Below, piece after piece: positions 56,101 to 64,000 of a stretch of 64,000 nucleotides of DNA. Origin of the DNA: Owenia fusiformis (taxonomy: Eukaryota; Annelida; Polychaeta; Sabellida; Oweniidae); contig CAIIXF020000009.1 of assembly GCA_903813345.2 (NCBI GenBank), positions 36,139,759-36,203,758 of the forward strand, written 5' to 3'. Within the stretch, counting starts at the first letter, position 1. The number at the start of each line of letters is the position of its first letter. The notes under the pieces were generated by a model, which worked only from the letters and a program-made list of their open reading frames with translations, was not told the DNA's origin and did no database searches. The position numbers and the translations under genes are program-made.

Positions 56101-56571
56101 GCGGATGGTGTTCGGCGAGTGGCATTGGCCATTTGTAACAAATGTTAGGTGGTGACATTTTGTTAATGCCTTGTTGGTTTCTTGCAGAGATCTGGTTGAT
56201 TTTAAATTCAAAACTCATATGATTTGTTTGTCTTTTCTACATACTTTTAAACATCACACGTTGTATCTATCATTTTCATGGAGTTTAACTGAAGCAAGTG
56301 AACCAGTAAGAAATTGTAACCAGTTGCTTTGAATGAACTTTGTTGTATTTTCAGGTTTATTCAATGCGCCCACCAGAGGTTGCATCACATCAGCCAGGCA
56401 GAATACGACGAGTTTGTAACGATCATATGTAGCGCTAGAAATGCCTTCTGCATGACCCCGGGAGGCATGGTCCAGTTTAACGAACTTCTAACAAATTTGC
56501 GACGCTCAAAGTCGTGTAAAAAAGATCTCTGGCAGAGGATAGTGAATGGCCTCGCGACGGGGGGCATGTGA
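32169..56571 (+). CDS. ZSWIM8: ZSWIM8 (EBAX-1/Dorado) cullin-RING substrate receptor, 18 exons
   Basis: Exons: 32169-32361, 36475-36625, 41062-41156, 42410-42585, 45838-45945, 46239-46320, 47060-47180, 47935-48130, 48567-49565, 49826-49967, 50762-50937, 51264-51450, 51708-52317, 52725-52926, 53270-53738, 54021-55202, 55540-55717, 56355-56571. All introns are GT/AG and phases fit, giving 1827 aa (human about 1837). Landmarks shared with human: RFSFEDSDRF (start), YSCLANGSADEFQ, the SWIM zinc finger, RAPVSESLSRL, AINTVCGAP, LRPLRGREPEG, EAEHPLLCEGTRR, GMASIDSSAPETTS, PNWLSRTYSSHVSWITG and PHAHALNPNEIQRAL. The family acts with Elongin B/C and a cullin as a ubiquitin ligase; ZSWIM8 drives target-directed microRNA degradation by destroying Argonaute, and worm EBAX-1 works in axon guidance. 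Exon 9 and exon 16 hold disordered Ser- and Pro/Gln-rich parts. An alternative start at 32178 aligns better with human. Confidence 0.97.
32362..36474 (+). other. ZSWIM8: ZSWIM8 intron 1
   Basis: 4.1 kb, AT-rich. It holds a poly-C run at about 33020 and another CAGGGGCGTA-type element end in reverse at 35876-35925, the latter with a long C run. No nested gene was recognised. Confidence 0.6.
36626..39413 (+). other. ZSWIM8: ZSWIM8 intron 2, left part
   Basis: Contains copy 2 of the GTGGTGACAT repeat family at 36850-36972 (AACAAATGGCAGGTGGTGATA, then TGCATGTTAATG) and a TTTATTTTATTT simple repeat at about 37590. No exon was recognised; open frames at 37674-37907 and 38876-39136 lack any family signature. 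Confidence 0.55.
39414..39988. repeat. 38-bp minisatellite, about 15 copies, in ZSWIM8 intron 2
   Basis: Tandem units with GATTATAAGGAAAATGAGA and GAGGCTCAAATTGATCCA. Variants (GAAGAGG, GACGAGG, GAAGGGG) occur in runs, so blocks of units were duplicated together. Unit length is not a multiple of 3. Confidence 0.92.
40900..41083 (+). repeat. ZSWIM8: Array of duplicated 3' splice sites before ZSWIM8 exon 3
   Basis: Six tandem copies, period 29-34 bp, of TTTTTCAG plus the exon start GTTATACTCATGTTTGGCC. The last is the real acceptor (exon from 41062). Decoy AGs precede 40910, 40939, 40970, 40999 and 41028, all with intact pyrimidine tract and AG. Use of 40999 keeps frame but meets TAA 31-33 nt into the extension. 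Confidence 0.9.
42018..42385. mobile_element. Mariner-type foldback MITE with TA target, 368 bp
   Basis: The ends TACAGGGTGGTCCATAAGTT and its reverse complement begin inverted arms of about 90 bp or more (containing GGAATGAGTCTGGCATTTCA on the left). TA flanks both sides. The ACAGGGTGGTCC-type end and TA target fit the Tc1/mariner superfamily. The right end lies 24 bp before the ZSWIM8 exon 4 acceptor. Confidence 0.85.
42410..42585 (+). other. ZSWIM8: ZSWIM8 exon 4: SWIM zinc finger
   Basis: This exon codes for about residues 147-205. The SWIM signature CxCx(n)CxH is present as C183-T-C185, six residues, C192-A-H194 in CTCNSTASWCAHVVALC. All four metal ligands are intact. SWIM fingers mediate protein or nucleic-acid contacts and are required for ZSWIM8 family function. 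Confidence 0.92.
42586..45837 (+). other. ZSWIM8: ZSWIM8 intron 4
   Basis: 3.3 kb, AT-rich. At 43340 GAGGGGTGATCAATTAGTAA resembles the sequence at 58897 (GGGTGATCAATAAGTAATGG) and a mariner-type end, so a fragment of such an element is likely. The phrase CATGATAAACCATGACATCTC occurs both here (about 43694) and at about 37717 in intron 2, each followed by CTTCTCAGCCC, marking a shared repeat. No nested gene was seen. Confidence 0.55.
47538..47823. mobile_element. hAT-like MITE in ZSWIM8 intron 7
   Basis: Ends CAGAGATCAC and GTGATCTCTG are inverted repeats, flanked on both sides by TCTGTGT. CAGAG termini suit hAT, although 7 rather than 8 duplicated bases are seen. The interior repeats AGCCA words (TTAGCCATTGTGG, TTTAGCCAACT, TTAGCCATTTTG). 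It lies about 110 bp upstream of exon 8. Confidence 0.6.
49968..50761 (+). other. ZSWIM8: ZSWIM8 intron 10
   Basis: Carries copy 3 of the GTGGTGACAT family at about 50575-50655 (GTGGTGACATATTGTTATAG, then TTGCATGTTAATGCCTTGTT). Otherwise featureless. Confidence 0.6.
52318..52724 (+). other. ZSWIM8: ZSWIM8 intron 13 with repeat copy
   Basis: Copy 4 of the GTGGTGACAT family lies at about 52617-52697 (AAGTGGTGACATTTGTCATG then TTAATGCCTTGTC) and ends only about 27 bp before the exon 14 acceptor. Confidence 0.6.
53169..53252 (+). repeat. ZSWIM8: 42-bp tandem duplication at the ZSWIM8 exon 15 acceptor
   Basis: Two copies differing at one base (53169-53210 and 53211-53252) of a unit with TTGATTTTGTRTGAAATTAC. 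A third partial copy (TTGATTTATG) runs straight into the acceptor GATTGCAG at 53269, so the branch-point zone is what has been duplicated. Confidence 0.85.
55718..56354 (+). other. ZSWIM8: ZSWIM8 intron 17 with compound repeat
   Basis: Copy 5 of the GTGGTGACAT family at 56026-56172. Here TATTGTTATAGTCTCCAACT is nearly repeated about 60 bp on, and the two flank an inverted CACCACATGTGGTG core, so one copy has inserted beside or into another. Confidence 0.6.
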
Positions 56572-56694
56572 CCCCATCTGTGTATAGCTTATTTTAACAT
56601 TATAACCATGTATTACATATACTGTTTGGACTGTATGAACACAGTTGTGGTGTGCTAGAATGGGGTTTCTTGAAGGAGCGTTTATGGAACTGAT

Positions 56695-56700
56695 AATAAA
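56695..56700 (+). terminator. ZSWIM8: Candidate ZSWIM8 poly(A) signal
   Basis: AATAAA 124 bp after the stop codon; another is at 57557-57562. Which is used cannot be told from sequence. Confidence 0.4.
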
Positions 56701-56931
56701 TCGAAACTTATCAAAGGGAGAGGTACAAAAATAATTGAGAAAAACAAAAAAACAAGTCGGACTCTGGAATACCTCTATATATATATAAAACAATTATCTG
56801 GAACTGTAGGAATGGCTTGTAAATATTGGAAATGATGAGGATTTGGAGTTGATAATTTAAAAGATAATACGCAGATATGCAGGATAAGGACAATGTTCTG
56901 TATTTGGGAAGATTTGGAGCACCTTTAATGA

Positions 56932-57113
56932 GGGGCGTTCAATAAGTTCACATTCTTAAACTGGTCATATACCATCAATATTCCAACTTCCATTAACTTC
57001 CAAGCAGTGATGCAGACATCATCAGGGAATATTTTGAGATAAACATATGCAAGTGCTGTAAAAACAAAGGTGTATATAGTATGGTGTGAAGTTATTGAAT
57101 GGCCCTTGTACAA
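56932..57113. mobile_element. Short mariner-type MITE
   Basis: The left end GAGGGGCGTTCAATAAGTTC and the right end GAAGTTATTGAATGGCCCTT are inverted repeats of about 20 bp, with TA close outside each. The GGGGCGTTCAATAAGTTC type of end is known from mariner-like elements. It probably lies in the ZSWIM8 3' UTR. Confidence 0.6.
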
Positions 57114-60100
57114 CTTGTGTAGTCGTATATGTAGTTCAGTTGTCTGTAGACATTAGATCTCTTAACTCTACTGTAAAAACATCAAATTTCATGTATGTAT
57201 TCTATTTTCAGTTAAAATTGAACATTTGAATTTTCTTAACGGTTGTTTCAGTAGTTAGGCATTTCCAATAGAGCAGGAATATTTGTATAACTGTACTGAA
57301 AACAGAAATCTCAAAAGACCAAATTGAGGTGATTTTATTTTAGAATTTGTTTTTAACTAAGTAATTTGTAAAAATAATTTTGAATTAAATAATGTAATTT
57401 TGTGGAAGAGAACCTTTTCAGGTAGTTTAGATTGTAAAATGCTTATTTTCACCCTTCAGAATGTTTTATATTGATCATGAAAGTTAATTTAAAAAGATAT
57501 GACTTAAAATAGAGAATATACGAACTTTTAAAATGACATAGCACATTTTTAATAGAAATAAACTCATTTCGGTAAAGTAAGATGAGTATCATATCTCACT
57601 GAAACTGTTTTAAACATTATAACAAATAAAATGTCTTGGATAGAAGTAGAATTCATTGTTCCCTCATTCTACAAAAACAAAAACAAAAGTGAACATAGAA
57701 CACAGAATTGAATTAATCTTAGTACTTATAAGTGAATCTTTGTTTTACTGTAGTTTTGTTAAATTCTCTTAGCATGAGACTTATGTACTGTTGACTTTTG
57801 TTTTCATATAATGTATGTCTACCTTTATATTCTATATATATTATAAGCATCCTATGCTGACAAAAAAAGTATAAATTACAAAAAAATAAGGAGTCCACTA
57901 TACATTTGTATATAGGAATGCAAAAGCCTGACTTTCTGTATAATAGATGTCAGGTTAGGTAAATTGCATGAAACTTAAGAAGGGTCTGTTTGTTACAATC
58001 GTGACGCAAAAAAAAACATTACATTGTTGTTATTATTTATTTGACGTTTTACCCGAAGAGAAATACCACAATTTTAATATTTGTGCTGTTATAATTTATT
58101 CATTTTTATGTTTTGGGTAAAGCAATTACAAGTTACTGTCAGGATATTTAGTACTTATCAAATTAAAAATTTAAATGATGCATTTTCATGAAATGTACAA
58201 CTATTGACCACAACTCAAAGAACATTTAAATATGAATGTTAATAGGTGACTATTGCAATGTTCATATGTATTGGTTTAAATAAAGTCAAAAAATGACCTC
58301 ATAACCACACTGTATATTGTTGTTTATCGGCAGTTCAGTTACTTATTTTGAGATGAAATGCTGTCGATATTGGTGAACATATTTACAACTTGGGACATAT
58401 GAAAATGAAATATGCAGTCAGTGTGTACACTATGTTTACCAGGGGGCCATTAACAGAAACTTTGTGAAGTTAAAAATTTATAAAATCCATTGTTTTCTAA
58501 CTGTAACGTCATCATATCCATGGTTACAACAATATATAAGCACTAGTGCCAAAGGGAAAGGACCAAAAATTAAAATGGAACTTAGCAAGAAAAAGCAAAC
58601 TCTAAGTGCATACCAGTCAAGAAAAACAAAACCCATATAGCCCAAAACCATGATCTAACTTGAAAAGAAACAAGGTCTCCCTTTCCCCCCACCATTCAAG
58701 AACCAATATCACAATCCAAGACCAGAAGACCAAGGGACAACATAGCTTTACGAAGTTTCTGTTAATGACCCCCAGGTGAATTTTTACAGGCAATATTAAG
58801 ATGAGAGCCGAAATGAAAAATTCACTCATTTATAGCAAAAGACACTATGTCTCTAAAATCAAGTATTTCTGAGTATTACATCACAAATATAATATGATGG
58901 GTGATCAATAAGTAATGGATGTATATCATACATTTCATACTTGTTTGCTACATTGGAATTTCAATTGTTTTTACTCAAATTTCAAGTTCCTTCCTTTATA
59001 TTCTCTTAACAAGAAAGACATTAAATGACAACTGGCTACATTTCACATCATTTTTTTATTCACATACTAGGTAACAATTTACATTGCTTTGTATCAGACT
59101 GTTAAAATAATTGCTGCTAGTACTGGTAATCTGCAGAATTTCACACAATGAAGTACAGTAAAACCTGTTCGATGGAACACTTTCTCAATAAGCTATACCT
59201 CTCTACATACAGTTTTCAAAAGTACCATTAACTGAGTAGCATATCTATAAGGATTATCCTTCTACAAAGTACAATTTCAGCCTGCATGAGGCATTCCATA
59301 TAAACAGATTTTACATTATATTTTGAGCAGCTAGCTGCAATGTAAGCAACTAAAAGAAGCACTATATAACAACATTAAACTAAAAGTCTGCAACTTTATA
59401 TACAATATTAAGAAAATGCATCTTTAATTGAAACAATATTACACTGACAATTGCTTGAAACAAAATTCATCAAAATAGTGGTCTAGTGGTCTCAGTTACT
59501 ATTTTTTGAGCAAAGATAAATATCAAATATTCAACTTTCCAATATTTTCATTGGTTTCCTAATTCAATTAATTATTTTATTCAACTGTTACAACTATTTC
59601 TAATGTGAATATGATCAACCAATCAGGTGTCAGGATTTCATTTTGAGACATGATATAATCAAATATAAAATATAATTAACAAAAACTTAAGTAGATAGCA
59701 ACTTTATGTAGATCAAGCAGCCGGTCAAATATCAAATTACATATATGTATTTACAATCTCAGTTACTGTCAATATTCAGTAAATACCTGAGCTTGAATAT
59801 TTCATATTCTGTGATGTATTAAATCACATACAAGGTGCATTTAAGTTGAAATGAGTCAAGATGAACATCAAGAAATACTAGTATGTCAAAATATGATTTA
59901 TGGATATGACTATTAGATAGATCACAAAAAATAAAGATTCCTCAAATAGGCTAGACTGTTTATGTGATCATTGCACTTCAAAAAGCTGTATTTTTATAAT
60001 TAACAATGTCTGATTGTCCTAGAAATATAAGTGATCTGATCCTCTCAAGCTCTCTAAAAACCCTGTTTTCTATAGCAAGGATATCTATGTAGCATATACA

Positions 60101-60237
60101 ATAGGCACCATCCAGAACCCATCATATTATTTGCTTGCAGAAGCTAATGTGAGGGGCTACACATATACAATAATATGTTAGTAACGCTCAAAGCACTGTC
60201 ACTGTAATGAGTTCTTGAGTTCGAGACGTGCAAGCTC
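57114..60237. other. Intergenic region between ZSWIM8 and the caspase
   Basis: Convergent intergenic DNA, AT-rich. It has a mariner-like end motif at 58897-58920 and a truncated GTGGAACACC-family copy at about 59155-59260 (ACAGTAAAACCTGTTCGATGG). No protein gene was recognised. Confidence 0.55.
58440..58775. mobile_element. GGGGGYCATTAACAG MITE, long copy
   Basis: Ends CAGGGGGCCATTAACAGAAAC and TTTCTGTTAATGACCCCCAG match the 142-bp copy at 18575-18716 in reverse. It has about 190 extra internal bases, from GCACTAGTGCCAAAG to CAAGGGACAACAT, so either this is the fuller form or it took an insertion. Confidence 0.75.
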
Positions 60238-60311
60238 CTAGTACTTATTCATCTCGGATGAGTTGATAACACCCCAAGGAATCTCGCAGTAGAATGGGGT
60301 CTTGATAGAAC
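60238..60311 (-). other. Possible terminal exon downstream of the caspase
   Basis: On the minus strand the acceptor ATATCATCACAG is followed by an open frame of 24 codons ending TAG (TPFYCEIPWGVINSSEMNKY, stop). It starts in phase 1, so it could be spliced onto the caspase exon ending at 62496 in place of the usual last exon, or after a weak donor at that exon's own end. I do not recognise the peptide. It may equally be chance. Confidence 0.3.
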
Positions 60312-60704
60312 CTGTGATGATATACAGTTTATTTTCTTTTTTTTCACTTTTAAAAGATTGCAGCATTAAATATACACAGCTTTACAAAAATATTTCAAAT
60401 AGAAATTATTTACAAAACAATCACAGTTGGGACCTTGTTTACATGTAAACAACAATTGGATTTAGCATGAAATTATCTCCATAAGTTTTCGGGGTTCTGG
60501 GAACTGGATTCTAAATCCTGATCTTGCCTATTTTGGTCAAATATGTGAATATTCTATCATTTTAAAATGGTGCAAAGAAACCCTTGACAGATAACGTGTA
60601 ATTTTGAAATCAGCAGGGTGTGGCACAAAGTTGCACTTATACTGGGGAGATCACTGTCATGATTGCTTGACATTACAAATTTTGAACCAGGAACAGTTCA
60701 TCCA

Positions 60705-60710
60705 TTTATT
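60705..60710 (-). terminator. Candidate caspase poly(A) signal
   Basis: AATAAA on the minus strand about 140 bp after the stop codon. Confidence 0.35.
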
Positions 60711-60848
60711 ATCGTTGTTTCCTAGTTGTTAATTTGAAGTGAGACCTAGCATCTTAGAATATCACATACCAGGTCGATAAAACCCTGCTCCTGTTTAAGA
60801 TCTTGATTGTTTTAGTCAATATACACAATTATTAATGATTAAAGGCAA

Positions 60849-63270
60849 TCAACCAGTCCTTGGGGTGAAATACATCTCTTTAGTAAGCATAGAAACTATT
60901 GACGGGATTTGTTTTTTGCGATTCATGAATTCACGAGCTGCCCTGGATTCGAAATCGTAAGCCACCATCCTGTTGACCCTGGTCATGATTCGGAGGATGT
61001 CATAATCTGGATTTTCGCCATATTTTTCTAGAACAGAACATAGAGCCTGGATGAACCACGACCCCCTGGTTGAGTTCCTCCATGAGAAATAACCTGCAAC
61101 AAAAAATATAACATACTGAATTAAAATTATATTATTATCCCATCGAACGAAGTTAGGAGGGATATAGGGAACGCCTCCGTCCGTCCGTTCATCCGTCCGT
61201 CCGTCCGGGCAATAACTCAAATACCGTTGGCCCGATTTTGTTCATATTTTGTACACATATACCCTATGGGGATAGAAGTTCTGCTCGAAAGCCGATTTTC
61301 AAAATGGCCCCTCATTTCAAAATGGCGGCCATTTTAGTGCCGAATTTACAGTAATTTAGGTGCAATATGTAAAACTGTAATAGCAATATGTTTAAGCTGT
61401 AAAAAAAGTATATAGGACATTAATAAAGCTAGAAATGTAGATATTAAAGAAGCACATGGCAGCCATCTTGAAAAATGGCGGCCTTTACTCGTTATTTTAT
61501 GATTTTTGCTGTAACTCGAAAAGTAGTGGAGCGATTTTTTCATATTTGGTATGTGAATACTATAAACATTGCACACTGTCTAAAGACACTTTTAGTAGAA
61601 GGCGGCCATTTTGAAAAATGGCCGCCATTTTGAAAAATGGCCACCATTTTAACGTATTTTACTATAACTCGAAAAGTAGTGGAGCGATTTTGTTCATATT
61701 TGGTATGTGAATACTATAAGCATGACACACTGTCCTATGACACTTTTGGTAGAAGGCGGCCATTTTGAAAAAAAATTTGAAAAATGGCCGCCATTTTAAC
61801 GTATTTTACTATAACTCGAAAAGTAGTGAAGCGATTTTGTTCATATTTGGTATGTGAATACTATAAGCATGGCACACTGTCTAATGACACTTTTGGTAGA
61901 AGGCGGCCATTTTTCAAAATGGCCGCCATTTTAACGTATTTTACTATAACTCGAAAAGTAGTGGAGCGATTTTGTTCATATTCGGTATATATGAATACTA
62001 TAAGCATGGCACATGGTCTAATGACACTTTTGGTAGAAGGCGTCCATTTTGAAAAATGGCTGCCATTTTTGCTATATACTTTGTTTCTAAAAATGCCATC
62101 CATGGCTGTTCGATGGGATTAGCTACGCTTTGGCGTTGCCGTTGTTCTGGTTAGTTCATGTATACTTATGAAGGGGAAAATCACATTAAGGAAAATGAAG
62201 AAATACAGGATTTTCACTGAAATGATCATTTCAAAATGGTCAAAATAAATAAAATGAAAGATCTGTATCACGCTGAGAAAAATCCAAGAGATAGCATGCA
62301 CTGTCACACAAAACAATAAATAAGCATCGAAAAATAACATTTTCAAGATTTTTTCAAATTAATAAGTTTTGAAAAATATCATTTCAAAACAAGTAAACTG
62401 TGCAATATCAAACGAAAGTGCATACTCATCAATAATTTTATCTATCAAATAGAATACATGTTCAATTGAACATACATTTAATTCCATATACTGACCTGGA
62501 ACTACTGAGTACGCCATTAAGAAGTCAGCCTCAGCAGGAATCCTATGCACAGTGTTAGCATCTGTTTCATCTAGGCCCTCCCCATCATCATCAGTTGTTT
62601 CTACACCTTCATCAAACTTCTGGCCTCGACATGCCTACAAACAATAAAGAAATGGTCACATCCATTATTTACTATAACATCACTATGCGTATTTAGGTTC
62701 TCTTGAAAGCCCATGATTATATTCAAACAGAATCTTTTTCAAAGATGAAATTTAGAAATTTATTACTCTTTGTCTTTCGATCTTTACATTTTATTCCTAT
62801 CTAAAAAATTTACTAGCCAAGCAATCTGATCATGGTACTTTAATTTCAGTTTAGTTGATCAAGCTTAGGATTTATTTATTAATAGATCTTGTACACATGT
62901 CAAATTATTTAACTATTCCATGAATAGGTTTTAAGCAAAAGTGGTGCACAAAACCTATTTATGAGTTACATGTACTTTAGTTCAAATCCCTCCATTCACT
63001 CTGTCATGTTACCTAATGGAACTATAATGATTAACCTGGCATTGTAATCGTGTCAAAGTATTAATGTTGGCATCAAAGTAATTCAATGACCTACCTGTAT
63101 GAAAAACATCTTAGGTTTGCCTCTGAGGGATTCACACTTGTTGCCCTTGAAAGGCTCTGTAAGTTTCTCAATGGGGACAACACCATCTGTCCCATAGACG
63201 ACTCCTTCTTCTCCGTGACTCAGAATTACGCAAGCAAAACAGTCAGCATCTGAATGGTTCATTTTGCCAG
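60849..63270 (-). CDS. Executioner caspase (caspase-3/7-like), last three coding exons
   Basis: Minus-strand exons 63270-63095, 62634-62496 and 61093-60849 (stop at 60849). The gene is cut by the window edge: the prodomain and first part of the large subunit lie beyond 64000. SHGEEG holds the catalytic His. The active-site pentapeptide QACRG is split by an intron, with Q ending one exon and ACRG opening the next. DETD then Ala, in the inter-subunit linker, fits an activation cleavage site of the DEVD type. [29 protein letters not shown] and [17 protein letters not shown] match the caspase-3/7 small subunit and substrate pocket. Catalytic elements in view are intact. It should cleave after Asp during apoptosis. 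Intron 61094-62495 is largely filled by a transposon. Confidence 0.93.
61134..62156 (+). mobile_element. Composite element with GTCC microsatellite and 140-150-bp internal tandem units
   Basis: It opens with ATCCCATCGAACGAAGTTAGG and GGAGGGATATAGG, then a CCGTCCGTCCG microsatellite (61171-61208). Next come at least four units (from about 61510, 61661, 61811 and 61948), each with ACTCGAAAAGTAGTGGAGCG and AATACTATAARCATGGCACA. Units are joined by palindromes of the GGCCATTTTGAAAAATGGCC kind. The right part has TGTTCGATGGGATTAGC (inverse of the opening motif) then TACGCTTTGGCGTTGCCG. It fills most of the caspase intron. No transposase; related units occur at 26020-27056. Confidence 0.8.
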
Positions 63271-64000
63271 CTATAACACAGACATTGATTGAACTAATTA
63301 GCATTCCTTTTATTAGTGTTTGAAGCAATCTTTTGAAAAATTATGCCAGTGTTTCTCTTACAATCAAACTTGATTTTCTGAAATCTGATTAAACAATCTT
63401 GAATACTTAAGATGCAGAATTGTTCAAATTCATTAAAATTAAAAAAGGATAATTTTCCTTCTGAATTTTTTTCACAAATAGGATAATTCAGAAAAAAGTC
63501 GAAACTATCTGGACTTTATAGAAAACAGGCATGACATAAAATTACGAGAGCAAAACACATTGTAAAATTGTCATAGTTTTTCAAAACTTTCTCACAATTT
63601 TTACCCATTCTACTGTCTTTAATGCATAGTATTAATCTAATTATACACAAAATAGCTTTTTTAATACAACATAAAATGCCAGCTTATTAATAATGCAATT
63701 GGCATTAGGCAAATTATTTTGTCATGTAATCTATGTACAATGTAACAATGAACTAAAACAAAATGAAAAATATGTTTATATATCTATCAAACACTTGCAT
63801 ATTCTTATAGATGAAAAGGTTGATAATTATTTTAATAGTGAGAGCAAAATAAGCTGTGCTATCACCACATGGATACTAAATTCCTAATGATAACTAGCAT
63901 TTTCTACACTTTCTTAAAAACCATAGTATTCTAAGTACGATTACCCAAAAAGACAGATATGTGAAATGTGATATGTGAAATATTCAGTATATGTGTAAAA
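63271..64000 (-). other. Caspase intron running off the window
   Basis: AT-rich intron sequence upstream of the exon ending at 63270 (acceptor GTGTTATAG). No further caspase exon was recognised before the window edge. Confidence 0.6.

Overview
The window is animal nuclear DNA: AT-rich, with genes split into many short exons by canonical GT/AG introns and a dense load of small DNA transposons and minisatellites. The proteins are bilaterian and close to vertebrate orthologues but not vertebrate. Together with the repeat types (elements carrying GTCC microsatellites, long-armed foldback MITEs) this suggests a lophotrochozoan invertebrate, perhaps a bivalve mollusc. The phylum is an inference, not a sequence-proved fact.

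Layout, left to right. (1) 1-7.9 kb has no recognisable gene; it holds a 1.2-kb hAT-type non-autonomous element with 8-bp target duplications, two minisatellites (54-bp and about 47-bp units) and copies of two interspersed repeat families. (2) 8.0-21.6 kb, plus strand: a complete 11-exon EFA6/PSD gene (Sec7-PH exchange factor for ARF6, predicted 1082 aa) whose N-terminus carries an array of SxIP microtubule-tip motifs. A 746-bp near-perfect foldback element sits in its intron 7. (3) 21.6-28.3 kb: 3' UTR/intergenic sequence with transposon debris. (4) 28.3-31.8 kb, minus strand: RPS14 (40S protein uS11), 4 coding exons plus a 5' UTR exon with a TCT-type initiator. (5) 32.2-56.6 kb, plus strand: a complete 18-exon ZSWIM8 gene (predicted 1827 aa), divergent from RPS14 across about 340 bp. 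(6) 56.6-60.8 kb: intergenic, several small MITEs. (7) 60.8-63.3 kb, minus strand: the last three coding exons of an executioner caspase (caspase-3/7-like); its 5' exons lie beyond the right edge.

The genes form no operon: EFA6 and RPS14 converge, RPS14 and ZSWIM8 diverge from a compact shared promoter, and ZSWIM8 and the caspase converge. All exon chains given here keep reading phase across every junction, which is the main support for the models.

The most unusual theme is tandem duplication at 3' splice sites. Upstream of ZSWIM8 exon 3 there are five extra copies of the acceptor plus the exon start, with AG intact. Upstream of EFA6 exon 6 there are two extra 128-bp copies in which the acceptor AG has become AA. 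Upstream of ZSWIM8 exon 15 a 42-bp unit is doubled next to the acceptor. Other points worth a look are a gene-like fragment with an E2F-like site inside the hAT element, an alternative EFA6 C-terminus set by a stop codon overlapping a splice donor, and a phase-compatible orphan terminal exon downstream of the caspase.
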